Shown here piece by piece: positions 26,319 to 35,361 of a stretch of DNA of 64,000 bases. Position 1 is the first letter of the stretch. Each line of letters opens with the position of its first letter. Both the position numbers and the translations under genes were made by a program. The notes under the pieces are model-generated. The model had not been told where the DNA came from. It ran no database searches and saw only the letters and a program-made list of their open reading frames with translations. The DNA comes from Pseudanabaena mucicola str. Chao 1806 (GTDB lineage: Bacteria; Cyanobacteriota; Cyanobacteriia; Pseudanabaenales; Pseudanabaenaceae): the NCBI RefSeq assembly GCF_030323025.1, contig NZ_CP097329.1:2077001-2141000 (forward strand). Reading direction: 5' to 3'.

Positions 26319-27182
26319 ATGGAATCAAATATTTTTACATCGTTAATCTTGCCGATCGCGCTAGGAACGATGATGCTTGGAATGGGTTTATCGCTCGTCC
26401 CAGATGATTTTTATCGGGTGGGAAAATATCCGAAAGCGGTGATGATAGGTTTGATCAGTCAATTAATTGTGCTGCCACTGATTGGGTTGGCGATCGCTAA
26501 GCTTGTACCGATGCAGCCTGCGATCGCTACGGGTTTGATGATTCTGGCTTTATGTCCGGGGGGAGTTTCCTCAAATTTGGTCACATTTTTAGCGAAAGGA
26601 GATGTAGCTCTTAGTGTGACCTTAACCGCTTTAAGTAGTCTGATTACAATATTTACAATTCCTATTTTTGCTAATTTGGCTAGCCAACATTTCTTTGGGC
26701 AAGGTGCGGCGGTTGAGTTGCCGATAGGGACGACAATTGGACAAATTTTTGTGATTACTTTTTTGCCGATCGCGTTCGGCATGATTATTCGTCAGTTTGC
26801 GCCAAACCTATCGGCAAAATTAGAAAAAGTAACCAGTGTCTCGGCTGCTGTACTGTTGGCAGTAATTATTTTGTTGCTAATCGTTAAAGAATGGAGTCGA
26901 TTGCCAAATTTTATTGCTCAAGTTGGGGCTGGGGTGTTGCTATTAAATACCATTTCGATGGCAGGAGGATTCTATTTAAGCAAATTTTTTCAGCTTAACC
27001 CTAAGCAACAAATCTGTATCAGCATTGAGGTGGGTTTGCAAAATGGAACTCTAGCGATCGCGATTACCGCAGGATTGCTCAATAATCCAGATATGGCGGT
27101 TCCTGCGGCAATTTATAGCTTGCTGATGTATGTGACGGGATTCTTAGCGATCGGTTACGGTCGTAAGCTAGCTGAAGCATAA
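26319..27182 (+). CDS. Bile acid:sodium symporter (BASS) family transporter
   Basis: A 287-residue integral membrane protein with about nine hydrophobic helices (LILPIALGTMMLGMGLSL, GLISQLIVLPLIGLAIAKLV, GLMILALCPGGVSSNLVTFL). LCPGGVSSN is the BASS family signature around the sodium site, and VGLQNGTLAIAI is the second motif. Cyanobacterial members carry organic anions such as pyruvate or related acids; the substrate is not predictable here. I use the ATG at 26319; an in-frame ATG at 26250 would overlap the divergent gene. Confidence 0.9.
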   Translation: MESNIFTSLILPIALGTMMLGMGLSLVPDDFYRVGKYPKAVMIGLISQLIVLPLIGLAIAKLVPMQPAIATGLMILALCPGGVSSNLVTFLAKGDVALSVTLTALSSLITIFTIPIFANLASQHFFGQGAAVELPIGTTIGQIFVITFLPIAFGMIIRQFAPNLSAKLEKVTSVSAAVLLAVIILLLIVKEWSRLPNFIAQVGAGVLLLNTISMAGGFYLSKFFQLNPKQQICISIEVGLQNGTLAIAITAGLLNNPDMAVPAAIYSLLMYVTGFLAIGYGRKLAEA

Positions 27183-27184
27183 GA

Positions 27185-27211
27185 TAAAGAGATGGCTAAG
27201 CCATCTCTTTT
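27185..27211. terminator. Terminator shared by convergent genes
   Basis: AAAGAGATGGCTTAGCCATCTCTTT-type hairpin (AAAGAGATGGCT and its complement) directly after the symporter stop. It sits 2 bp from the DUF3611 stop, so it can serve both convergent genes. Confidence 0.85.
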
Positions 27212-27212
27212 C

Positions 27213-27830
27213 TTATTCGCGATTAGGCTTATCGGTAGCGCGATTGAGTAACCAGAGTGACGTAACTAAGCCGACAAAGTGAGCAAATAGAATATTGAAA
27301 CTGGCCTGAATAATTTGAAAGTCGAGAGGCTGGATTACTGAGTTGTAGCTGCCCGACCCCGGTAATATGGCTTGTCCCTGACCTGATCTGAGGGTTAATG
27401 CGCCAATAATACCAAAAGCACCAAAAAAGGTAACGAGCATACCAATTAAATTGATCATTAGACCAATTTTAATTTGAAAAATAGTTTGGCTTTTGGTGGG
27501 TCGATCAGGCGATCGCAGCTTAGTTGCCATTTGTGTATAGCGATAATTCCAGAAAATACTTGCCCCTAAGACTGCAATGCCCACCCACGCAAAACTCAGC
27601 CCTGGCAATGTGGCAGGGCTAGTGTCTAAACCTGTGTTTACCCCAGTTGGAGTAACTTTTGGGAACAAAAATAGTTGTAATAGCACCACCGAAGAAACTA
27701 CACACAAAACCACTTGTGTCCAAAAAGAAGTCCATCCCCAGCGACGAAAGGCTAAAACGACACGCAACACATTTGGGGACACATCGCTGTTATCTTCTTC
27801 TTTTTTAGCGCTTTTTAGTTCTCTGGGCAT
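27213..27830 (-). CDS. DUF3611 family membrane protein
   Basis: A 205-residue membrane protein of the DUF3611 family, shared by cyanobacteria and plastids. FRRWGWTSFWTQVVLCVVSS begins the first helix; further helices are near LSFAWVGIAVLGASIFWNY, GLMINLIGMLVTFFGAFGII and FNILFAHFVGLVTSLWLL. Function is unknown. It ends next to a shared terminator facing the symporter gene. Confidence 0.88.
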   Translation of the reverse strand: MPRELKSAKKEEDNSDVSPNVLRVVLAFRRWGWTSFWTQVVLCVVSSVVLLQLFLFPKVTPTGVNTGLDTSPATLPGLSFAWVGIAVLGASIFWNYRYTQMATKLRSPDRPTKSQTIFQIKIGLMINLIGMLVTFFGAFGIIGALTLRSGQGQAILPGSGSYNSVIQPLDFQIIQASFNILFAHFVGLVTSLWLLNRATDKPNRE

Positions 27831-27892
27831 GATGGGCTAGTCTGGCTAGTAAAACTGTAAATACTATAGCGCTTTGCGCTTTCATCCCAACA

Positions 27893-27917
27893 TCAAAAGG
27901 GTGCTCAGCACCCTTTT
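27893..27917. terminator. Hairpin after the Mo-nitro_C gene
   Basis: CAAAAGGGTGCTCAGCACCCTTTTG is a near-perfect 25-bp palindrome (CAAAAGGGTGCT and its complement). It lies 4 bp beyond the stop of the minus-strand gene, with T residues in the distal arm. Confidence 0.8.
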
Positions 27918-27920
27918 GAA

Positions 27921-28568
27921 TTAACAATATTTTGAGACATCTTCACCTTTTTCTGCGAGATAACTAAGCGATCGAAAACGTAGTCCTACGAGTTGATCGT
28001 ATAGGGGGTTAATTTCGCACATGGCGGGAATGTGCATAATTTTGCGGCCAAATAAGACAACATCACGCTCGAAAGGGCATTGAGCTGGAATAACTTTACA
28101 GATTAAGTTGGCTAGTCGGGAATCATGGATATCCATATGGTCGAGCCATTCCTTGACAGGCTCAAGCAAATCAGGATGATGCTCTTCATGGTGTGAGGCA
28201 GCTTCCAGCTTGATCCGTAATTCGTTGATTGGTGTTATTTCTTGATCAAGGGCTGTACAAAATTCTTGAATAACGCGATCTTCTGTATCTGTATATTTGC
28301 CGTCAGCAAGTGCCATCATCACTGCCATTCGCAAAAAATTCTGCCCCACCTTGCGATCGCTACCCAACGCATCAGCCAGTTCTTGGGTGCTAATTGGTTC
28401 AAAACTAGAAATGGGAATTTCCTCTCCCCATTCATCACTATGGCTGATCTGATCGAAAAGGGTACGCTCTTGATCGCTATAGTCATTGTCCGCGAGAGCC
28501 ACGCTCATGAGTCCCCGCAACCAAGCTGAAATCTGCTCTTGTGTATAAGTCGGATGATCTGTTTTCAT
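27921..28568 (-). CDS. TerB-like / Mo-dependent nitrogenase C-terminal domain protein
   Basis: A 215-residue protein. The N-terminal half has two TerB-like helical repeats with acidic loops (MSVALADNDYSDQERTLFDQ and MMALADGKYTDTEDRVIQEF). The C-terminal part (VKEWLDHMDIHDSRLANLIC, KVIPAQCPFERDVVLFGRKI, HIPAMCEINPLYDQLVGLRF) is the Mo-nitro_C domain. Despite its name this domain is widespread in cyanobacteria that lack nitrogenase, so it does not imply nitrogen fixation. Two cysteines (in ICKVIPAQC) are conserved. Function is unknown. Confidence 0.85.
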   Translation of the reverse strand: MKTDHPTYTQEQISAWLRGLMSVALADNDYSDQERTLFDQISHSDEWGEEIPISSFEPISTQELADALGSDRKVGQNFLRMAVMMALADGKYTDTEDRVIQEFCTALDQEITPINELRIKLEAASHHEEHHPDLLEPVKEWLDHMDIHDSRLANLICKVIPAQCPFERDVVLFGRKIMHIPAMCEINPLYDQLVGLRFRSLSYLAEKGEDVSKYC

Positions 28569-28773
28569 AACAAGTCAGTCTACAGGTTGACTAAATCATA
28601 GATTGCTTTGTCTTGCATTAGTGCGGTTATAGCATTAAGGAATGTTTAATAATAAGCTCCCATGATTAACAATGAAACTCCCATTCATCCAAAAATAGAG
28701 TTATTTACGCTAATCTACAAAATAGGTATGAAACACTCTTATTTTTATTGTTATTAATTGATATTGAGCTGAT

Positions 28774-29595
28774 ATGACTAAATTTAATACTTCACAAATA
28801 CCGATCGCGATGACAATCGCTGGTTCGGATAGTGGCGGCGGTGCGGGGATACAGGCTGACCTCCGCACCTTTGCCTTTCATTGTGTGCATGGAACGAGTG
28901 TACTCACCTGCATCACGGCTCAAAATACACAGGGGGTAACGCGAGTCGATGCCATGTCACCCGAATCCGTATCAGCACAATTTGAAGCGGTGATGGTGGA
29001 TATGCGTGTGGGAGCTATCAAAACGGGGATGCTACTCAATCAAGAGATAATTAAAACCGTTGTCAAGAAACTAGTTGCTTTTGGCTTTGGAAATGTGGTG
29101 GTCGATCCAGTGATGGTGTCACGGGCGGGAGCACAATTGTTAGATGATGATGCCGTGAAAACGATCCGTGAGCAGTTAATTCCTCTGGCGGCAATCACCA
29201 CACCTAATCGCTATGAAGCTCAAATTCTCGCAGATATGGAAATTCACACATTGGAGGATATGCAAACATCGGCTCAGAAAATTTATAAATTAGGGGCAAG
29301 ATCGGTTTTAGTCAAGGGGGGCGGCTTTACCAACGAACTGAAGGCTCTCGATGTGTGGTTTGATGGCGATCGCCTAGATGTTTTGCAGACAGAAGTAATT
29401 GATACACCGCATACTCATGGTACTGGCTGTACTTTGTCCGCCGCGATCGCCGCAAATTTGGCTTTGGGGAAACCACACTTGCAAGCAGTTCAAGATGCAA
29501 AGAATTATGTGACTGAAGCTTTGAAATATGCTTTAGCGATCGGGCAGGGACAGGGGCCAGTTGGACATTTCTATCCGTTACTTAATCGTGGGTAG
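28774..29595 (+). CDS. thiD: Bifunctional hydroxymethylpyrimidine / phosphomethylpyrimidine kinase
   Basis: A 273-residue ThiD that phosphorylates HMP twice to HMP-diphosphate for thiamin synthesis. It shows the ribokinase-fold motifs AMTIAGSDSGGGAGIQADLR, VVDPVMVSRAGAQLLDD, VLVKGGGF and the anion hole HTHGTGCTLSAAIAANLA. The length is normal. No TPP riboswitch is visible in the 200-bp leader. The neighbours are unrelated to thiamin. Confidence 0.97.
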   Translation: MTKFNTSQIPIAMTIAGSDSGGGAGIQADLRTFAFHCVHGTSVLTCITAQNTQGVTRVDAMSPESVSAQFEAVMVDMRVGAIKTGMLLNQEIIKTVVKKLVAFGFGNVVVDPVMVSRAGAQLLDDDAVKTIREQLIPLAAITTPNRYEAQILADMEIHTLEDMQTSAQKIYKLGARSVLVKGGGFTNELKALDVWFDGDRLDVLQTEVIDTPHTHGTGCTLSAAIAANLALGKPHLQAVQDAKNYVTEALKYALAIGQGQGPVGHFYPLLNRG

Positions 29596-29614
29596 TACGA
29601 AACACCAACCATGA

Positions 29615-29744
29615 TTAAGTTCGATAGGTCATGCTGAGATTAAAACTGATGCACAGTCGATCTTCATCGCTGAGATTTGCTTCTACTCCATGATTGAGCC
29701 AACTTGGGAAAATAATCATCGTACCTTCCGTTGCCTTATAACTG
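29615..29744 (-). pseudogene. C-terminal remnant of a 2OG-Fe(II) oxygenase-type protein
   Basis: The minus strand reads YKATEGTMIIFPSWLNHGVE, then ANLSDEDRLCISFNLSMTYR and a T before a TAA stop (29615-29617). This matches the end of small 2OG-Fe(II) oxygenases, with the iron-binding histidine in the FPSWLxH motif and the RxxISFN strand. The rest of the gene is missing because a MITE-like element begins at 29745. It is too short for a working enzyme. Confidence 0.7.
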
Positions 29745-29893
29745 ATGTTACGTGGAAGTTTCTAAGACCCTCACCCCTAGCCCCTCTCCCATTAAGGGAG
29801 AGGGGAACAAGAAATTAGTCTAGCTCGCCCTCTCCCTTGATGGGAGAGGGGGCAGGGGGGTGAGGGTGATATTTGTTCCACCTAACATCAGTA
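29745..29893. repeat. MITE-like element with CTCTCCC palindrome
   Basis: The outer ends ACTGATGTTACGTGGAA and TTCCACCTAACATCAGT are imperfect inverted repeats. Inside are the CCCTCTCCC and GGGAGAGGG blocks that form a large imperfect palindrome widespread in bacterial genomes. It has no coding capacity. Its left end coincides with the break in the 2OG oxygenase gene, and its right end touches the stop of the acetyltransferase gene. Confidence 0.75.
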
Positions 29894-29894
29894 A

Positions 29895-30410
29895 TTAGAA
29901 CAAAGTTTTGCCGAAAATAATTAAGCTGTGCTCTACGCCATCTAATTCTGCAATTTGCGGTAAAAATCCCCACTCCTCAAAGCCAAAACTGCTAAATAAA
30001 CGATGACTTGCAGAATTATGAGCAAAGACAAAGCCCACAAGTTTAGAGATATTGAGCTTGGGACAATTAGCGATCGCATGATCTAGCAACTTTTTCCCAA
30101 TTCCTTTGCCTTGATAGTTAGGAGCTATATAAATACTGATTTCGGCGGTCTTGTGATAGGCTGGACGACCATAAAACATCTGCAAGCTTAGCCAGCCAAT
30201 GATTTGTGCATTTTGGTCACTTTGAATATCATGACTACCGATGGTCATTACCCAAACGGGATAGTGATCGCCATGCGATCGAAACCAAGCACGGCGGCTC
30301 TCAACGGAAATTGGTTCAAGGTCGGCAGTCGCAAGACGGGTAGGGATGGCTGCATTATAGATCTCAATAATTGCTGGTAAATCCGCCTCTACTGCTAACC
30401 GAATTTGCAT
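29895..30410 (-). CDS. GNAT-family N-acetyltransferase (phosphinothricin acetyltransferase-like)
   Basis: A 171-residue GNAT protein. MQIRLAVEADLPAIIEIYNA and AIPTRLATADLEPISVESRR match the Pat/Bar-like branch. AEISIYIAPNYQGKGIGKKL is the acetyl-CoA loop (motif A), and KLVGFVFAHNSASHRLFSSF is motif B. It would acetylate a small amine or amino acid; the natural substrate cannot be read from sequence. The end of the gene lies directly against a MITE-like element. Confidence 0.88.
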   Translation of the reverse strand: MQIRLAVEADLPAIIEIYNAAIPTRLATADLEPISVESRRAWFRSHGDHYPVWVMTIGSHDIQSDQNAQIIGWLSLQMFYGRPAYHKTAEISIYIAPNYQGKGIGKKLLDHAIANCPKLNISKLVGFVFAHNSASHRLFSSFGFEEWGFLPQIAELDGVEHSLIIFGKTLF

Positions 30411-30519
30411 AGTTTCTACTCCTAGCTTGCTTGTTAACTATTACAGCACTTCACTATTAACCAAGCCAATACTTGAGATTAAAGATTTGCATTACTCTAA
30501 AAATATATTTTGCTACTCT

Positions 30520-30574
30520 GTAATTTAGGTGATGATAAACCGTGCTAGGTGCAGCATACCATCACCTAAATTAC
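30520..30574. promoter_or_regulatory. 14-bp perfect inverted repeat upstream of the DUF2993 gene
   Basis: GTAATTTAGGTGAT at 30520-30533 and its exact complement at 30561-30574, with a 27-base centre that holds a second small stem (GTGCTAGGTGCAGCAT). It lies 33 bp before the DUF2993 start codon. It could be an RNA hairpin in the leader or an operator; nothing decides between these. Confidence 0.5.
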
Positions 30575-30606
30575 TATATGATTAGAGCGATCCTCATCAG
30601 TGCGTT

Positions 30607-31407
30607 ATGGAATTATTTGCTGGGTTACTCACAACAGTGTTAGGTATAGCAGGCGCACCTGGAATCGCGATCGACAAAATCGCGACGGATTTTTTGCGTG
30701 GTCAGATTGTACGAGCAGATGTTTTAGAGGTACGTGTTGATAATGCTCCAAATTACCAGATTTTGTTAGGTAATGTTGATCGCATTCGAGTTGCAGGTCG
30801 AGGAGTGTACGTTTTAGAATTTCTCCGCATCGATGCGATTGATTTAGAAACTGATCCCATTAGTATCGATCCAAATGTGTTGCAATCTGGGAAAGTGTTC
30901 TTACGCCGTCCGTTACAAGCTACTGTGCGTGTAGTGTTGCGCTCCGAAGATATCAATAATGCTCTGCGATCGCCAACGATTCAATCTTCTTTTAAAAACC
31001 TTAGCATTGATATTTCAGGAACGAATAAAGGCAAAGCTGAAACTCTCGATCTCGTTAATCCAGAAGTAACTTTTTTAGAAGGCGATCGCATTCGTCTATC
31101 AGCATTCCTACAATCTCAGCCAACTCCCTCAAAGCCAAAACCAATACCACTTAATGTATCAGTTAATGCAGAACTAAAAACTATTGGTGGCACTAGATTA
31201 CAAATTATTAACCCTAAAATAGAACTAGAGGGAACACCTATTCCAGAAAAAATTGCTAATGTCTTTGCCCAAGGCTTAAATCGGGTACTCGATCTGCGAC
31301 AATTAGAAAGTAAAGGAATTATGGCTAGAGTTCTCAAACTAGAGCTAACTGAAGGAAAAATGCAGGTGATTGGATTTGCCAAAATGGATTCTATTCCTAA
31401 TCAATAA
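30607..31407 (+). CDS. DUF2993 family protein (LmeA-like)
   Basis: A 266-residue protein of the DUF2993 family, common in cyanobacteria and actinobacteria. It has repeated amphipathic beta strands (VLEVRVDNAPNYQILLGNVD, RIRVAGRGVYVLEFLRIDAI) typical of lipid-binding tubular folds. The N-terminus (ELFAGLLTTVLGIAGAPGIA) is hydrophobic and could be a membrane anchor. Cyanobacterial members have no settled function. It is followed 66 bp later by the kinase-FGE gene on the same strand. Confidence 0.85.
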   Translation: MELFAGLLTTVLGIAGAPGIAIDKIATDFLRGQIVRADVLEVRVDNAPNYQILLGNVDRIRVAGRGVYVLEFLRIDAIDLETDPISIDPNVLQSGKVFLRRPLQATVRVVLRSEDINNALRSPTIQSSFKNLSIDISGTNKGKAETLDLVNPEVTFLEGDRIRLSAFLQSQPTPSKPKPIPLNVSVNAELKTIGGTRLQIINPKIELEGTPIPEKIANVFAQGLNRVLDLRQLESKGIMARVLKLELTEGKMQVIGFAKMDSIPNQ

Positions 31408-31473
31408 ATCTCATCAAAAAAATAGCTCAGTGATTGCTCAGTTATTTTTTGATTTATCTTCCAATAAATATCT

Positions 31474-33354
31474 ATGAGCTACTGCCTCAACCCTAGCTGC
31501 AATTTCCAAAATCCAGAGACATCACCCAAGTTGAGCTTCTGTCAACAATGTGGCTCCAAGTTAAAAATAGGCGATCGCTACCGAGCGTTGAGAATTCTCG
31601 GACAAGGAGGGTTTGGGAGAACTTTTATTGGTATCGATGAGGCATTGCCTTCTTGTCCAACCTGTGTGATTAAGCAGTTCTTTCCTGCGGATTTGAGTAG
31701 TGCCGAAAAAGCCGCTGAGTTATTTCATCGAGAGGCAATTCGTTTAGATGATTTGGGCAAGCATCCTCAAATTCCCACTTTGCTTGCTCATCTTGAACTT
31801 GACGGTAAACAATATCTCATTCAAGAATTTATTGATGGACAGGATCTGCTAAAGGAATTACAGGAACAAGGAAACTTTAGCGAAGCCAAAATTCAGTTGC
31901 TAATGAGGGACTTATTGCCAATTTTGCAATTTATCCATGAAAGGAATGTGATCCATCGTGATATCAAGCCTGAAAATATTATCCGTCGTCGATTTCCGAG
32001 CAACTCTGATTCAATGATAGGTAGTCATGTATTAGTGGATTTTGGAGCTGCTAAACATGTATCCACCACTGCCATAACGGAAACAGGTACAAGAATTGGC
32101 AGTGCTGTATATGTTGCCCCAGAACAGCTAAGAGGGAAATCCATCTTTGCTAGTGATATCTATAGTTTAGGTGTAACCTGCATTCATTTGATCACTAATG
32201 TGTCTCCTTTTGAGTTGATGGATATGGATGGAAATTGGGTTTGGCGAGATTTTTTAGCTGATAATTCCATCAGTCGGGGATTAGTAGAAGTTCTGGATCG
32301 GATGATTTTAGTGGCTCCCAGTCAGCGATACCAAACTGCTCAAGCGGTTTTAAATGATCTCAAAAATGTAAACTCTTCTAGTTATCAGGTCTATGTGTCT
32401 CGAAGTGCCAGAGCTTCTAAAAGAAGTGCGATCGCTAAAAACAGTATCACCCCCATCTTTGCCCCTAAGTCACCAATTCCAGCGATCACACCACAACTAT
32501 CGCAATTCTCCTTTGAAACTGCGACTGTCAAAATTAATCGCATTGGTGTCGGTAAGTTAGCGAAAACACTGTTACAAATCAATACCAAACAAAAACTTGG
32601 GCATTCCTATTTTGAAACCCTTGGCAATGTTCAAGGTAAACCCATTAGTATAGAAATGGTATTTATCCCCGCAGGTAAATTGCAAATTGGCTCATCAATT
32701 AGTGAAAGCGATCGCATTAAAGAAGAAAGTCCACGTCATATAGTGAATATTCCTGCTTTCTTTATGTCCCGTTTCCCCATCACTCAGAGGCAATGGAAAG
32801 TGATTATGGATAACAATCCTGCGATTTTTATTGGTAATGGCGATCGCCCTGTGGAGAGCGTATCATGGGAAGACGTGCAGAGCTTTTGTCAGCAAATCAT
32901 TGAGCGTACTGGAAGACCCTATCGCTTACCTAGTGAATCGGAATGGGAATACGCTTGTCGTGCAGGAACTTCAACTCCCTTTTACTTTGGTGAAACAATA
33001 ATAGCAAATCTTGCAAACTTCAATGCGTCAATTCCCTATCTATACGCCTCTCCAGGAGTTAGTAGTACAATTACCACTGAAGTTGGTAGCTATCCTGCCA
33101 ATGCCTTTGGGTTACATGATATGCATGGAAATGTTTGGGAATGGTGTGAAGATACTTGGCATGATGATTATGATCTATTACCCAAGGATGGATCGGCTTG
33201 GATACAGGGAGGTGATTGCAGTTGTCGCGTCATCAGGGGTGGCTCATGGCGGGATCCAGCTCATTACTGCCGTTCGGCTAAGCGCTCCTGCAATGCCGCC
33301 AACCAAGGCGATCGCACTACAGGTTTTCGGCTTGCCATGACCCTGATTCCCTAA
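31474..33354 (+). CDS. Serine/threonine kinase fused to a formylglycine-generating-enzyme (SUMF1-like) domain
   Basis: A 626-residue fusion. It opens with a zinc-ribbon-like segment (CLNPSCNFQNPE, FCQQCGSKL). A Hanks-type kinase follows (about 35-290) with GQGGFGRTF, the lysine in VIKQFF, HRDIKPENI, DFGAAKH and the APEQLRG segment. After a Ser/Pro-rich linker the C-terminal 235 residues form an FGE-sulfatase/SUMF1 domain (EMVFIPAGKLQIGS, RPVESVSWEDVQSFC, RLPSESEWEYACRAG, HGNVWEWCED, GGSWRD, TTGFRLA). This architecture is known in cyanobacteria. The substrate of either domain is unknown. Confidence 0.93.
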   Translation: MSYCLNPSCNFQNPETSPKLSFCQQCGSKLKIGDRYRALRILGQGGFGRTFIGIDEALPSCPTCVIKQFFPADLSSAEKAAELFHREAIRLDDLGKHPQIPTLLAHLELDGKQYLIQEFIDGQDLLKELQEQGNFSEAKIQLLMRDLLPILQFIHERNVIHRDIKPENIIRRRFPSNSDSMIGSHVLVDFGAAKHVSTTAITETGTRIGSAVYVAPEQLRGKSIFASDIYSLGVTCIHLITNVSPFELMDMDGNWVWRDFLADNSISRGLVEVLDRMILVAPSQRYQTAQAVLNDLKNVNSSSYQVYVSRSARASKRSAIAKNSITPIFAPKSPIPAITPQLSQFSFETATVKINRIGVGKLAKTLLQINTKQKLGHSYFETLGNVQGKPISIEMVFIPAGKLQIGSSISESDRIKEESPRHIVNIPAFFMSRFPITQRQWKVIMDNNPAIFIGNGDRPVESVSWEDVQSFCQQIIERTGRPYRLPSESEWEYACRAGTSTPFYFGETIIANLANFNASIPYLYASPGVSSTITTEVGSYPANAFGLHDMHGNVWEWCEDTWHDDYDLLPKDGSAWIQGGDCSCRVIRGGSWRDPAHYCRSAKRSCNAANQGDRTTGFRLAMTLIP

Positions 33355-33673
33355 ACTCCATATTTTCTAAAGAGGTCACTCCCATAAAATCTCTACAAAA
33401 GTACAGCGCTTTGCACTTACTTAAACCCATAAATATTGCAGTTTTCATGTTGTTGTAGGCAAAATGAAAACTCAGAACCCTTACTAACCCGTACTGACGT
33501 TTACTAGGATTAATTTTTATTTTCAAATGAATATGCACTCGTTTGAAAACCACAATATTTTTATGGTGCGAATAGCTTAGACTTCGCTCAGCCAAATTAT
33601 ATTGCTGGCTCTGCGAAGCCTAAGCCCTAGTACTTATTTAAAACTGCTATATCTCGAACTTGCATTGAATTAA
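33355..33673. other. Intergenic region between the kinase fusion and gltA
   Basis: A 319-bp gap between convergent genes. It contains an imperfect hairpin at 33575-33625 (GCTTAGACTTCGC with GCGAAGCCTAAGC) that may end the gltA transcript. A short match at 33485-33504 (TAACCCGTACTGACGTTTA) relates to the repeat ends at 37779-37800 and 45564-45590. No gene is visible. Confidence 0.45.
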
Positions 33674-34810
33674 CTAGCGCTCATAAATAGGAATATAGGT
33701 AACATCATGCAAGCCTGTATACATTTGAGTTGGTCGGAAGAGGCGGTTATCGGAGAGCTGTTCTTTCCAATGGGCTAGCCATCCTGGTACACGAGCGATC
33801 GCAAAAATAGTCGTAAACAAATTACTGGGAATACCTAACTTTTTATAAATCAATCCTGAATAGAAATCGACATTAGGATGAATTCCCTTACTGGCAAGCT
33901 TATCATAGGCTTGTTTTTCGAGCTCTAGGGCAATGTCGTAGTAAGGATCATGACCAAACTTATCAAACAATTCATGAACTAAGTCCTGAAGAACGATCGC
34001 TCTAGGGTCTTTGACCTTATAAACTCGATGTCCAAAGCCCATGAGTTTCTCTTTGCGCTCGATTTTGCGTTCTAAGTAAGCAGTGACATTCTCAACTGAG
34101 CCAATTTCTTCAAGCATCAACATCACCTGCTCATTTGCGCCACCATGCAAAGGACCAGCTAAAGTACCGATCGCAGAAGTCATCACTGCATAGGGATCGG
34201 TCAAAGTCGATGCTGTCACCAAGGCAGCAAAAGTTGATGCATTGACCGTATGTTCAGCATGGAGAGTTAAACATACATCAAAAATACGGGCTGCAAGAGG
34301 ATCGGGAATCTTCTCATTCAACATATAGAGAAAGTTGGAAGCATAATCTAAGTCATCGCGAGGCATTACGGGATCATTGCCTTGGCGCATCATATGAAAA
34401 GCCGCCACCATAGTGGGTACTTTTGCTAATAAACGTACAGTAGCTTGGTATATATAGTCCAAATCATGAAAATCTCCCAAAGGATAAAACATCCCTAAAG
34501 CGGCAACACTAGTTTGTAGCGCATCCATAGGGTGAGCATTATCAGGAAATGACTTAATCATGTCGCGAATACGATATTTGATTCTTCGTCTGTGGGTAAT
34601 ATCGTGCTCAAATTCATTTAGTTGAATAGCTTTGGGCAAGTCACCGAAGATTAATAAGTAACTGGTTTCAAGGAAATTACTATACTTGCAAAGATCCTCG
34701 ATACGTATTCCCCGATATTCAAGCAAACCTGACTGTCCATCAACATAACTTATGTTTGATTGGGTTGCAGGAACTCCTTCTAAACCAGGCTTATATTCTC
34801 CGATTGCCAT
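33674..34810 (-). CDS. gltA: Citrate synthase
   Basis: A 378-residue citrate synthase of the short, allosterically simple type. It condenses acetyl-CoA and oxaloacetate at the entry of the open TCA cycle. Active-site segments are visible: AEHTVNASTFAAL (first histidine), GPLHGGANEQVMLML (second histidine) and MGFGHRVYKVKDPRA. The start MAIGEYKPGLEGVPATQSNI is typical of cyanobacterial enzymes. It stands alone with a long upstream gap. Confidence 0.97.
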   Translation of the reverse strand: MAIGEYKPGLEGVPATQSNISYVDGQSGLLEYRGIRIEDLCKYSNFLETSYLLIFGDLPKAIQLNEFEHDITHRRRIKYRIRDMIKSFPDNAHPMDALQTSVAALGMFYPLGDFHDLDYIYQATVRLLAKVPTMVAAFHMMRQGNDPVMPRDDLDYASNFLYMLNEKIPDPLAARIFDVCLTLHAEHTVNASTFAALVTASTLTDPYAVMTSAIGTLAGPLHGGANEQVMLMLEEIGSVENVTAYLERKIERKEKLMGFGHRVYKVKDPRAIVLQDLVHELFDKFGHDPYYDIALELEKQAYDKLASKGIHPNVDFYSGLIYKKLGIPSNLFTTIFAIARVPGWLAHWKEQLSDNRLFRPTQMYTGLHDVTYIPIYER

Positions 34811-35361
34811 ATATTAGCTACCTTACAAGATTGATTTTATTGATTTCTGTGATTATTTTATCTCTATAGCCTTTTCCAGTCTATTTTAAAGTGCAGGTTT
34901 GATTTCCCGCCTTTACCCGTTTGAAAAGTTCTATATCTAAGTAATTTATGATGATGCACTAAGCGCCGTAAGAATGTACAACATGATGCATATCGCTATC
35001 TTTTGCCTACACCATCCTCTAGGTATTACTAAAGGTTTTAGGATTTCAGGATTTAGGATGATACTGTCAGAATATTTCCATTCCTAGTATCTTGATTACT
35101 TGATAGGCTTATTTGAAATTTCCAATCGCTATACCAATGCTTAATTTACGGTTTAGCTAAGTACGCTCTACTGTTACGTCTCAAATTTACATATTTCTGG
35201 GCTAGCAATCTTAACTAATTAACTAAATGACATTACAGCGCTTTGCGCTGACTTAAAAATCTTCTGTAATACTTAAAGTCTCAATGGGCTTTAACTAGAT
35301 AATACTAAATAATATTTAGGCTGTTCTATATTAATTCCAGTAACTTACTGATGTAAAATTG

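Noticed and set aside
27921-28568. Mo-dependent nitrogenase domain as a sign of nitrogen fixation
   Set aside because: The domain is widespread in cyanobacteria without nitrogenase, and no nif genes are present here.
28569-28773. TPP riboswitch ahead of thiD
   Set aside because: The conserved CTGAGA and ACCTGATCTGG-type elements are absent from this 205-bp leader.
29760-29875. G-rich blocks as a G-quadruplex or CRISPR-like repeat
   Set aside because: They are the two arms of the well-known CCCTCTCCC palindrome within a MITE-like element; there is no spacer pattern.
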